A stretch of DNA of 27,269 bases from an uncultured Parvibacter sp. (GTDB taxonomy: Bacteria; Actinomycetota; Coriobacteriia; Coriobacteriales; Eggerthellaceae): positions 1-27,269 of the forward strand of contig CAJUNI010000025.1 in assembly GCA_910587945.1 (NCBI GenBank), read 5' to 3'. A program made the position numbers and the translations under genes. The notes under the pieces are model-generated. The model was not told the DNA's origin. It saw nothing but the letters and a program-made list of their open reading frames with translations, and did not search any database. Of the stretch, positions 1-7,274 are shown piece after piece (position 1 is the stretch's first letter; every line of letters starts with the position of its first letter).

Positions 1-2
1 CC

Positions 3-1160
3 CCTGTCTTCCTTGAGTATATCCTCTGGATTGCTGCCGGCTTAGGCTGTGCCTGTTTGGGGGTCCAAAACCTTCGCTTTCTCACAACCATAAGTCATCA
101 ATATCTCATTATCTGCACGTCCCTAAGCTTTGCCCTGGCAGCCGTATTTGCCTGCTTGGTATCGTTTCTGTCGCCCGCTGAGGTGCGCTGGGTTGTCCAA
201 GTGATTTTGCCGCTGCTTGCGGGGATTATGGCGATTCTTGGAAACATGATGGACGAGGAACGCCCCATGGTGCGGGTGAGCGATTCGCGAGCCCGGACTC
301 ACATGTCGTGGAAGTCCTTTGGTGCCGTCTTCGGCCATACCATTTGCCTGGGATTTGCCGTCTATATCCTATTTGCGGAGGGCTTGCGCAGTGAGAGCGA
401 CGCCATTGCACCGGTGCTTGGCGCTTTGGCTATTTTTGCGGTGTCTATAGGGGCAGCCATTGAAGGGGTTGTTGGCAGTGGCCGCTTACTTGATGAGGGA
501 ATCCAGCTGCGCTTTACGCTGCCGCTGGCCATTGTGGGCTTGGGTCCCATGTTTTTCTTTGGCCCCAATGGCATCATTGTTTGTTGCTGCATACTGATGG
601 GTGTATTCATGTTGCAAGAAATCACAAACATGAATGCCGTTGCTGAAAACATCCATCTGGATCGCCTCAATCTCATTGATGTGTCCTCAGGAAGTAAGCC
701 GGCCAACGCCGCTGGGGTTGCTGTTGGCTATCTGCTCGGTTTTGTGGCGCTTAAACTGGGAGATCTCTATGGGCCGATGAGCTCGGTGGCGGTAGTGCTC
801 GTCCTTATCTTTGGACTCTCGTGCCTGTCGTCATTTCTCTTTAAGAATCGCTATCCCGGCATGAGCGGGGCCGATGATGACTTTTTGAATCTGGGTCGCT
901 ATGAAGATGATGCAGTGGCAAAACACGTGGGGTGGAAAAAACGGTGCGATGCCTTTAGTGAAAAGATCGGGCTGTCGCCGCGCCAATACGAGGTGTTTAT
1001 TTTGCTGGCCCGGGGCCACAACGCTAGTTATATTGCGCGCAAGTTAGTGATTTCCGGGCACACCGTTAAGTCCCATACCTACACCATCTACCAGAAAGCC
1101 ATGGTTCATTCCAAGCAAGAACTTATCGAGAAAATTGAAGCGTTCGATCCCTCTTCCTAG
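3..1160 (+). CDS. Membrane-bound LuxR-family transcriptional regulator (5' partial)
   Basis: The reading frame is open to the left edge without a stop, so the N-terminus lies outside the window; the TTG at 57 is only an internal candidate. About 385 residues are visible. The first two thirds are strongly hydrophobic, with roughly eight or more membrane segments. The last ~65 residues form a LuxR/NarL helix-turn-helix, with 'LSPRQYEVFILLARG', 'YIARKLVISGHTVKSH' and a final recognition-helix stretch. Regulators of this build (MFS-like membrane part plus LuxR HTH) are abundant in Eggerthellaceae and often sit beside the molybdoenzyme operon they control; that is family knowledge. Here it lies 325 bp upstream of molybdoenzyme 1 on the same strand. 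The inferred role is a ligand sensor and activator of the block at 1486-10076. The ligand is unknown. The family call is secure and the target is inferred. Confidence 0.9.
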   Translation, partial: PVFLEYILWIAAGLGCACLGVQNLRFLTTISHQYLIICTSLSFALAAVFACLVSFLSPAEVRWVVQVILPLLAGIMAILGNMMDEERPMVRVSDSRARTHMSWKSFGAVFGHTICLGFAVYILFAEGLRSESDAIAPVLGALAIFAVSIGAAIEGVVGSGRLLDEGIQLRFTLPLAIVGLGPMFFFGPNGIIVCCCILMGVFMLQEITNMNAVAENIHLDRLNLIDVSSGSKPANAAGVAVGYLLGFVALKLGDLYGPMSSVAVVLVLIFGLSCLSSFLFKNRYPGMSGADDDFLNLGRYEDDAVAKHVGWKKRCDAFSEKIGLSPRQYEVFILLARGHNASYIARKLVISGHTVKSHTYTIYQKAMVHSKQELIEKIEAFDPSS

Positions 1161-1194
1161 GGTCTCAAGCTATCAAGGTGGCTCCCATACCTTC

Positions 1195-1237
1195 TAAAAT
1201 GTCGCTCATGCATCCCAAAAAAATGGGAATTATTCCC
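1195..1237 (+). promoter_or_regulatory. AT-rich candidate promoter/operator with 13-bp palindrome upstream of molybdoenzyme 1
   Basis: The gap 1161-1485 between the LuxR gene and molybdoenzyme 1 holds an AT-rich patch. TAAAAT at 1195-1200 resembles a -10 box but has no good -35, as is common for activator-dependent promoters. GGGAATTATTCCC at 1225-1237 is a perfect palindrome, six bases each side of a central T, and CCCA/TGGG just before it (1214-1228) adds a second short dyad. It could be a regulator site or part of an mRNA leader. No gene is supported in this gap. Confidence 0.35.
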
Positions 1238-1245
1238 TTAGAAAA

Positions 1246-1290
1246 AGTATGAGAAAGAACGGCGTTTTCCCATGTCAGCCGTCTCATACT
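1246..1290 (+). promoter_or_regulatory. Spaced 9-bp inverted repeat, candidate LuxR-type operator
   Basis: AGTATGAGA at 1246-1254 is matched exactly by its reverse complement TCTCATACT at 1282-1290, with 27 bp between. The half-sites are 36 bp apart start to start, so two dimers or a looped complex could bind. The repeat lies between the membrane LuxR regulator and the first gene of its likely target block. The remainder of the gap to 1485 shows only a strong purine-rich ribosome-binding site at 1462-1478. Confidence 0.4.
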
Positions 1291-1485
1291 GCGCCTTGGT
1301 ACCCCAGGGTTGAAACCTCCGGGCATAACAACCATGCCGCTGTCCTGATGCGTCCTATTCCAAATGTTCATAGATTCCCTCTCAAGTCGATGCTCCATCG
1401 GCCCATCCACCCGATGTCCGTTGGAACAGCGACCAATGACAGCATCCGGCCGTGAGGGTCGGAGAGAGGAAAGGAGGGACGCGGC

Positions 1486-3954
1486 ATGGCAGATTATAAA
1501 GAGTGGCTTGATAATCTGGATCGTTCTGCGTACCACGAGGGGGAGTATCAATGGGAAGAGGACGGCTATACCGTTACTCGTACCAACCACTGGTCTCCGC
1601 CAGGCTGCCACAATTCCTGTGGCCTTTTGTTGTATGTAAAAGACGGCAAGCTGGAAAAGGTGGAGGGCGACCCGCTTTCACCGTTTGTTAATGGCAAGTT
1701 GTGCGTCCGCTGCCTTGATTTGCCTGAGGCGGTCAACCATCCCGATCGCCTGAAGTATCCCATGAAGCGTGTGGGGGAGCGCGGCGAAAACAAGTGGGAG
1801 CGTATCAGCTGGGAAGAGGCCTTCGACATTTGCGAGCGCGAAGTTCGCAAAGTGTGGGAAACCGATGGTGGCAATGCCATCTTGCTGATTCATGGCACCG
1901 GCCGCAACACCGGCCCTATGACCTACTTTGGTAACTGTGCGTTGAAGACGCCGAACATTTCTACCTTCGGCTTTACGGGTTTTGCCTGCTATTTGCCTCG
2001 TATGTTTGGCGCGTTCGCGCCCTTCGGCGACTATCTCATTGCCGACGCCTCTGAGGGTCACGAAGATCGCTATGCTAACGAAGAGTTTGTGGCTCCGGGC
2101 GTTATTGTGGTCTGGGGCAATGAGCCTTTGAAGTCCAATGCGGATGGCTACATTGGCCACTGGTTGGCCCAGTGTGTACAAATGGGTTCCAAGATCATCT
2201 CCATTGACCCCCGCTTAACCTGGTGGGGTGCCCGAGCCGAGTACTTCCTGCAGATTCGTCCGGGTACGGACGCTGCTCTTGCTTGTGCCTGGCTCAATGT
2301 CATCATCAATGAAGATCTTTATGATCATGACTTCGTTGATTGCTGGACCATGGGCTTTGAGGAGCTCGCGGAATCCGTTAAGGACTTCACCCCGGCCTGG
2401 GCTGCTGAAATTACCGACATTCCCGAAGAGGACATCATCGGTTCTGCTCGCCTCTATGCCACCACGAAGCCGGCGGCTATCCAGTGGGGCTTGGCTATGG
2501 ACCAGCAGCTGTCCGCTATGTCGCTGAACTTGGCTTGCTGCGACTTGATGGCTATCACCGGCAACGTAGATGTGCCGGGCGGCAATATCTTGATCCGCAA
2601 CGCTTTTGGTGCCACCGACCTGCCCTTGACCGAGCCGGTTATTCCCGAAGAGTGGCGCATGAAGAAGCTCACCATGAAGTATGCCTTTGGTGATGACTGT
2701 GAAGAGTTCACCACCCATGCCTCTTCTGACGCGCTGCTTCGTGCCATGGAAGTAGGGGAGCCGTTCCCCATCAAGATGCTCTGGATCCAGACGTCAAACG
2801 CCATTGCGAACCCGGGTATGGATGCTGCTCGTGTCTATGAAGCCATGCGCAAGGTGCCGTTTGTGGTCAATGCTGACCCCTATCTGACCCCTATTTCTGT
2901 AGCCTGTGCTGACTTGTTGTTGCCGGTGGCTATGAGCTGCGAGCGCAACAGCTGTCGTACCTGGTGGACGCCGTTGCGTTCTATCACCAAGGCCACTTCG
3001 TACTATGAGGCCAAGTCTGACGAAGAAATCATGATTGAGATGGGTCATCGTTTGAACCCGGATTATTGGCCCTGGAAAACTGACGTCGAGATGATGGACT
3101 GGTATCTGACCGATTGCCGCCTGCCCGACCCCGATGTTATGAAGGGCTTCAAGACCACCAACCTGCAGTTGGCTGCTTGGGGCGATCATCATTCCGAGAA
3201 TCAACTGGGCTTGATGGAGCTGGCCGAGGCCGGTGGCTATGCCTATGACGAGTGGAATGGCCAGTACAAGAAGTATGAGAAGGGCCTCTGCCGCCAAGAT
3301 GGCTCCGTGGGCTTTGCCACCGAATCAGGCCGCGTTGAGCTGACGCCCTTTGTCTATCAGATCTGGGGTCTGCGCCGCACGCCCTATCACATTGAGCCGC
3401 CTCAAAGCCCGCTTTCAACGCCGGAGCTTATGGAAGAGTATCCGCTCATTCTGACTTCAGGTGGCCGCTCCTGGGAGTTCTTCCACTCCGAGAATCGCCA
3501 GATGCCCTTCATGCGCGAATTGCATCCCGAGCCGCAGTTGACTATCAACCCGAAGACGGCGGAGAAGTACGGCATTCAGGATGGCCAGTATGTGTGGGTA
3601 GAAAACGACCATGGTCGTTTCCGTCAGCGGGCCTTTGTGTCTCCCATCGTCAACGAGCACACCGTTCATGCCGAACACGGCTGGTGGTTCCCCGAAAACG
3701 AAGGTGCAGAGCCTCATCTGTTCGACACGTTTGTGGCTAACCCCAACAACTGCACGAAGGCCTTTGAGACCGGCCCGTCCGGTGTGGGTTCTTCCATCAA
3801 GTGCATGATCTGCAAGGTTTATCCCTACAAGGAAGGCGACGAACTTCCCGAGCAGCAGATCATTGTGGACCACGACTTTGTGGAATACACGCCCGGTGAA
3901 GGCTATCCCGATTTCGAGGCCTATAAGGCTAACGACTATCACTACGAGAAATAA
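1486..3954 (+). CDS. Molybdopterin-dependent oxidoreductase, DMSO reductase family (candidate reductive dehydroxylase), copy 1
   Basis: This 822-aa protein is the catalytic subunit of a molybdenum bis-MGD enzyme. The N-terminus has an Fe-S-type Cys set, C41-x3-C45-x27-C73-x2-C76, which is not the textbook CxxCxxxC...C spacing. C168 in 'FACYLPR' is a plausible Mo ligand by position (inference). The family hallmarks 'MAITGNVDVPGGN' (mid-protein) and the C-terminal dinucleotide-binding region with 'HAEHGWWFPE' are clear. No Tat signal or membrane segment is seen, so it should act in the cytoplasm. The start is the ATG 9 nt after GAGAGAGGAAAGGAG. Its partner Fe-S protein follows 17 bp downstream. 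It is paralogous to the protein at 7275-9707. In Eggerthella and Gordonibacter, relatives remove para-hydroxyls from catechols; other family reactions (transhydroxylation, hydration, S- or N-oxide reduction) cannot be excluded. Confidence 0.9.
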   Translation: MADYKEWLDNLDRSAYHEGEYQWEEDGYTVTRTNHWSPPGCHNSCGLLLYVKDGKLEKVEGDPLSPFVNGKLCVRCLDLPEAVNHPDRLKYPMKRVGERGENKWERISWEEAFDICEREVRKVWETDGGNAILLIHGTGRNTGPMTYFGNCALKTPNISTFGFTGFACYLPRMFGAFAPFGDYLIADASEGHEDRYANEEFVAPGVIVVWGNEPLKSNADGYIGHWLAQCVQMGSKIISIDPRLTWWGARAEYFLQIRPGTDAALACAWLNVIINEDLYDHDFVDCWTMGFEELAESVKDFTPAWAAEITDIPEEDIIGSARLYATTKPAAIQWGLAMDQQLSAMSLNLACCDLMAITGNVDVPGGNILIRNAFGATDLPLTEPVIPEEWRMKKLTMKYAFGDDCEEFTTHASSDALLRAMEVGEPFPIKMLWIQTSNAIANPGMDAARVYEAMRKVPFVVNADPYLTPISVACADLLLPVAMSCERNSCRTWWTPLRSITKATSYYEAKSDEEIMIEMGHRLNPDYWPWKTDVEMMDWYLTDCRLPDPDVMKGFKTTNLQLAAWGDHHSENQLGLMELAEAGGYAYDEWNGQYKKYEKGLCRQDGSVGFATESGRVELTPFVYQIWGLRRTPYHIEPPQSPLSTPELMEEYPLILTSGGRSWEFFHSENRQMPFMRELHPEPQLTINPKTAEKYGIQDGQYVWVENDHGRFRQRAFVSPIVNEHTVHAEHGWWFPENEGAEPHLFDTFVANPNNCTKAFETGPSGVGSSIKCMICKVYPYKEGDELPEQQIIVDHDFVEYTPGEGYPDFEAYKANDYHYEK

Positions 3955-3971
3955 CGAAGGAGGTGTTCTCA

Positions 3972-4310
3972 ATGCTTGGACTATTGATCAATAACGAGTA
4001 TTGCATTGGCTGCCATTCCTGTGAGGTGGCGTGTCGCCAGCATCTCGGTCTTGGTGAAGGTGAATGGGGTATCAAGCTCTCTGAAACCGGCCCGTGGAAG
4101 TACGAGGAGGGTGCAAAAGCGGGGCAGTGGGAATGGACGTGGACGCCCATCATCACCAAAGCCTGCGACATGTGCGAGGACCGCGTGGCGAAGGGGAAAA
4201 TGCCCGCTTGCGTTCAGCACTGCCAAGGATGGTGCATGTATTCCGGCGAGGTGTCTGATCTGGTTAAGAAGATGGACGAGGACACCCGTTGGGTGCTTCT
4301 CACTCGCTAA
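3972..4310 (+). CDS. Small 2x[4Fe-4S] ferredoxin-like electron-transfer subunit, copy 1
   Basis: The 112-aa protein carries eight Cys in two groups: C11-x2-C14-x2-C17-x3-C21 and C65-x2-C68-x11-C80-x3-C84. The second group has the 'CDMCEDR...G..PACV..C' form typical of DmsB/PhsB-type subunits. Those relatives normally hold three or four clusters in about 200 residues, whereas this one keeps only enough Cys for two. It should pass electrons to or from molybdoenzyme 1, whose stop is 17 bp upstream. The start was set at ATG 3972 because AAGGAGG at 3956-3962 is well spaced for it; an in-frame GTG at 3963 abuts that site and is too close. No membrane anchor gene (NrfD/DmsC) is present nearby, so the electron donor is open. 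Confidence 0.9.
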   Translation: MLGLLINNEYCIGCHSCEVACRQHLGLGEGEWGIKLSETGPWKYEEGAKAGQWEWTWTPIITKACDMCEDRVAKGKMPACVQHCQGWCMYSGEVSDLVKKMDEDTRWVLLTR

Positions 4311-4332
4311 TAACACGTGAAGGGGGATATAA

Positions 4333-5640
4333 ATGGCAAGCACTGCTGAAACTAATTTAAAGCCCGGCGATAAGCGCGCGTGGCTGATTGTAGTGGGCCT
4401 TGGTTTCTTGATGGGCGCAGGCCTGCAAACAATTTTGGCAGGAGCCGGCAACTTCATTCCGGCAATTTGTATGGAGTTGCAATGTGATCCGGGTCAATTG
4501 ACGCTTTGGATCACGATGTATGCGGTCTTTATGGCTATCTCGCAACCGGTCGTTGGTCGCGTGTGGCCCAAGGTGTCAACAAAGTTGATCACCACCGTAT
4601 CGTTCTTGGTTTCCATCGTGGCCATGGCCTTGATGGGTACCTACAACGAGGTATGGCAGTTCTGGGTATCTGGCGCCATCATTGGTTTATCTGGCGGCTT
4701 TTACTTTATGGTGGCTGGCCCCTACCTCATTACGAACTGGTTTGCGAAGAAGACCGGTTTGGCCTTAGGTGTTATGGGTATTATCGGCTCGATCTTGGGC
4801 GCTATTTTGAGCCCCGTCGATGCTGCGATTGTGGCTGCTGTGGGTTGGCGTAGTGCCTACTTTATTGTGGCTATCATCTCTTGTGTTCTGGCGCTTCCGT
4901 TCACGTTGTTCGTCTTTGTCTATGATCCGGCCAAGCTGGGCATGCGTCCCGTTGGTTGGGAGCCGGGCATGGAAGACATTACCGCTGGTGCGGCGGATGC
5001 TTCTGGCGTTCCGGAGAAGAAGGCACTGGCCACGGTCGTGTTCTGGCTGCTGTTCCTCATCGGTGGCATCTTCGCTCTCTATGGTGGCTATCAGAACCTC
5101 TGGGGCTTTGCGGTAGAGGAATGGGGCTTTGACTCCATGTTCACCTCGACGATGATTTCCGTAACCATTCTCTTTGGTTTGGTAGGCCCCATCATTGGCA
5201 TCATCATCGACAAGATTGGCCCGTGGAAGACGTCCTTTTGTGTTATGGCCATTCAGCTTATTGCCTCTGCTGGCCTGCTGTTCTTCCACAGCAACCAAGC
5301 ACTCATTTTGGTACTGGTATTCTTCTTCGCCTTCCAGGGCGCCATTGTAGGCACCTTGATGCCCTTGCTTACCCGTGACGCCTTTGGTGCGCGGGATTAC
5401 ACGAAGCTCTTTAGCTACATGCAAATTGGTATTGGCCTGATTGGTGGCTTCTCGGCCCCGGTGGTGTCGTTCTTCTACACCTCCTATGGCACCTTCGATG
5501 CGCCGCTCTATTTCGCCATCGCCATTGCTGCGATCTGCATTGTGTTCCTGGCTATTGCTCTAGTGTGCATGGGCCCCATGAAAAAGAAGCTTTGGGTGGA
5601 AGCTGCACCTAAAGACGATGTAGTTCCCGCTGCTGAGTAA
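4333..5640 (+). CDS. MFS transporter, copy 1 of a tandem pair
   Basis: This 435-aa protein has about 12 hydrophobic spans in two halves, typical of major facilitator superfamily carriers. A central cytoplasmic loop carries 'PVGWEPGMEDITAGA.DASG', which is nearly identical in the next gene, and a loop motif 'DKIGPWKTSF' lies in the C-terminal half. The ATG is preceded by GAAGGGGG. It follows the Fe-S gene by 22 bp and is very likely co-transcribed. It probably imports the substrate of the molybdoenzymes or exports the reduced product (inference from position). The overall build resembles OFA-type carriers (oxalate/formate antiporter family), but no substrate can be read from the sequence. Confidence 0.9.
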   Translation: MASTAETNLKPGDKRAWLIVVGLGFLMGAGLQTILAGAGNFIPAICMELQCDPGQLTLWITMYAVFMAISQPVVGRVWPKVSTKLITTVSFLVSIVAMALMGTYNEVWQFWVSGAIIGLSGGFYFMVAGPYLITNWFAKKTGLALGVMGIIGSILGAILSPVDAAIVAAVGWRSAYFIVAIISCVLALPFTLFVFVYDPAKLGMRPVGWEPGMEDITAGAADASGVPEKKALATVVFWLLFLIGGIFALYGGYQNLWGFAVEEWGFDSMFTSTMISVTILFGLVGPIIGIIIDKIGPWKTSFCVMAIQLIASAGLLFFHSNQALILVLVFFFAFQGAIVGTLMPLLTRDAFGARDYTKLFSYMQIGIGLIGGFSAPVVSFFYTSYGTFDAPLYFAIAIAAICIVFLAIALVCMGPMKKKLWVEAAPKDDVVPAAE

Positions 5641-5669
5641 GTGGATTCGCGTCTCGCGCGCATCCGATA

Positions 5670-5723
5670 GGGACACTCCCTCCCCCTGGGAGTGTCCCAC
5701 CCCTTGGGAGTCTCGCGCTCCCA
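5670..5723 (+). terminator. Two tandem hairpins between the MFS genes
   Basis: GGGACACTCCC (5670-5680) and GGGAGTGTCCC (5688-5698) form a perfect 11-bp stem with a 7-nt loop. A second stem TGGGAG/CTCCCA (5705-5723) follows at once. There is no T-run after either, so this may be a transcript-stabilising or attenuating structure in the 117-bp gap and not a full intrinsic terminator. Confidence 0.5.
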
Positions 5724-5757
5724 CACCTAACAACTCAGAAGCGAAAGGGCTGGAATT

Positions 5758-7101
5758 ATGAGCACTGATACAACTGCTCTGAGCGGCTCGAATAAGTGGG
5801 CCTATCTTCAAGTCGTGGGTCTTGCGTTTCTCATGATTGGTGGCATACAGACCATCTTGGCCAATTCGGGCAACTTTATTGCCGTGGTCTGCCCCGAAAT
5901 GGGATTTGAAGTTTCAAGCTTTACGTTTTGGATTACCTGCTATGCCTTTGGTATGGCGCTGTCTCAACTCTATGTGGGCAAAATATGGCTCGTTATTAAG
6001 ACCCCCATTTTGCTCACCGTATCGTTTTTGATTTCGATTGTGGCCCTGGCCTGCATGGGGCTCTACCAGGAGATCTGGCAGTGGTACGTCTCGGGCTTCA
6101 TCATTGGTCTGTCCGGTGGCGTGTACTTCCTGGTTTCGTCACCCATCATCATTACGAATTGGTTTGCGAAAAACCCGGGCTTTGCTTTGGGTATGGTGAC
6201 CATTATTTCGGCGGTGGGTACTGCCATCTTGAGCCCCGTTGATGCCGCCATCATTTCTGCGGTGGGCTGGCGCATGGGTTATCTGGTGGTCGCCATCATC
6301 TCCTGTGTGCTGGTGTTGCCCTTCACCTTATTTGTGCTGCGCTATCAACCCTCTGATCGCCAGTGCAAGCCGGTGGGTTGGGAGCCGGGCATGGAAACCA
6401 TTACGGCTGGTGCCGAAGATGCCTCAGGCACGTCGTTAAAGGGTGGTGTTCTCTCGCTGGCCTTTGTGTGCTTGTTCTTGGGAGCGGGCCTCTGCGCATT
6501 ATTTGGCGGCTACCAAAACCAGTGGTCTGTGGCTGCCGTGAGCTGGGGCTATGACCTGTCCTTTGGCGCCACCATGATTTCGGCCACGGCACTGTTTGGT
6601 GTCTGCGCGCCCCTGTTGGGCATCATGATTGACAAGCTAGGACCTTTCAAGTCCACCTTCATTGTGTTGGCCGGTCAGCTGATTTCTGGCTTAGGACTGA
6701 TTTTCCTGCACGGCAATCCCATTTGCGTGCTGGTGTTTGTGTTCTTCTTCGCCGACCAAATGACCATCGTAGGCACGTTGGTTCCCTTGCTTACGCGCAA
6801 GGTGTTTGGCGCCAAGAACTACACGAAGATCCTGGCCTATATCCAAATTGGCATTGGTCTCATTGGCGGCTTCTCCAATCCCATCATCGCGTCGTTCTAC
6901 GAGGGTAGCGGCAACTTCGATGCTTCGCTGTGGTTTGGCGTAGGTCTCTGCGTTGCCTGCGGCGTGCTGTTTGCTGGCGTTGCCGTCTTCCGCAAGCGGT
7001 TGGTGTTTGAAGGGCCGCGGGGTGGATCGGCTGGCTCTGGCCAAGAGGCGCTCGATGCCGTGGTTGAAGAAGAAGCGGCGGTTGCCAAAACCGATCTGTA
7101 A
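5758..7101 (+). CDS. MFS transporter, copy 2 of a tandem pair
   Basis: This 447-aa protein with about 12 membrane spans is a clear paralogue of the preceding carrier; long stretches align without gaps, including 'SGFIIGLSGG', 'ITNWFAK', 'ILSPVDAAI', 'AIISCVL.LPFTLFV' and the loop 'PVGWEPGMETITAGAEDASG'. The ATG follows GAAAGGG with about 9 nt spacing. A hydrophilic tail of about 30 residues, rich in Glu and Ala, is longer than in copy 1. Two adjacent, diverged carriers flanked by two diverged molybdoenzymes suggest each carrier belongs with one enzyme. One may import and the other export, or they may take different substrates; the sequence does not decide this. Confidence 0.9.
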   Translation: MSTDTTALSGSNKWAYLQVVGLAFLMIGGIQTILANSGNFIAVVCPEMGFEVSSFTFWITCYAFGMALSQLYVGKIWLVIKTPILLTVSFLISIVALACMGLYQEIWQWYVSGFIIGLSGGVYFLVSSPIIITNWFAKNPGFALGMVTIISAVGTAILSPVDAAIISAVGWRMGYLVVAIISCVLVLPFTLFVLRYQPSDRQCKPVGWEPGMETITAGAEDASGTSLKGGVLSLAFVCLFLGAGLCALFGGYQNQWSVAAVSWGYDLSFGATMISATALFGVCAPLLGIMIDKLGPFKSTFIVLAGQLISGLGLIFLHGNPICVLVFVFFFADQMTIVGTLVPLLTRKVFGAKNYTKILAYIQIGIGLIGGFSNPIIASFYEGSGNFDASLWFGVGLCVACGVLFAGVAVFRKRLVFEGPRGGSAGSGQEALDAVVEEEAAVAKTDL

Positions 7102-7139
7102 TCGCCAAAGACTCCATTGTTGATAGGTGTTAGGATCCC

Positions 7140-7205
7140 GCGCCTTGGGGGATTGCCCGTAAGGCGCAGGGTAGCTACAGCGGCTTTCTCGCCCGTCAGC
7201 GGGCG
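7140..7205 (+). promoter_or_regulatory. Structured leader upstream of molybdoenzyme 2
   Basis: The 173-bp gap before molybdoenzyme 2 has two hairpins: GCGCCTT (7140-7146) with AAGGCGC (7161-7167), and CGCCCG-TCAG-CGGGCG (7190-7205). An AT-rich stretch follows (7211-7237), with CATTAT at 7228-7233 as a weak -10 candidate. The hairpins could terminate the upstream MFS transcript, and the AT-rich part could start a new one. The structure does not match a riboswitch class that I recognise. Confidence 0.4.
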
Positions 7206-7274
7206 TGCAAGCATAAAGCGTTATTTGCATTATCAAAGGTAGGTAAAGGAGAGAGAGGAAAGGAGCTAGAGGAC

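Noticed and set aside
1678..3972. Long minus-strand open frames inside molybdoenzyme 1 (and similar ones inside molybdoenzyme 2, MFS and the kinase)
   Set aside because: They lie opposite strong coding sequence, have no ribosome-binding sites or recognisable domains, and arise from GC-rich codon bias.
7140..7205. Molybdenum-cofactor or other known riboswitch before molybdoenzyme 2
   Set aside because: Only two simple hairpins are present; I see no conserved core matching a known riboswitch.
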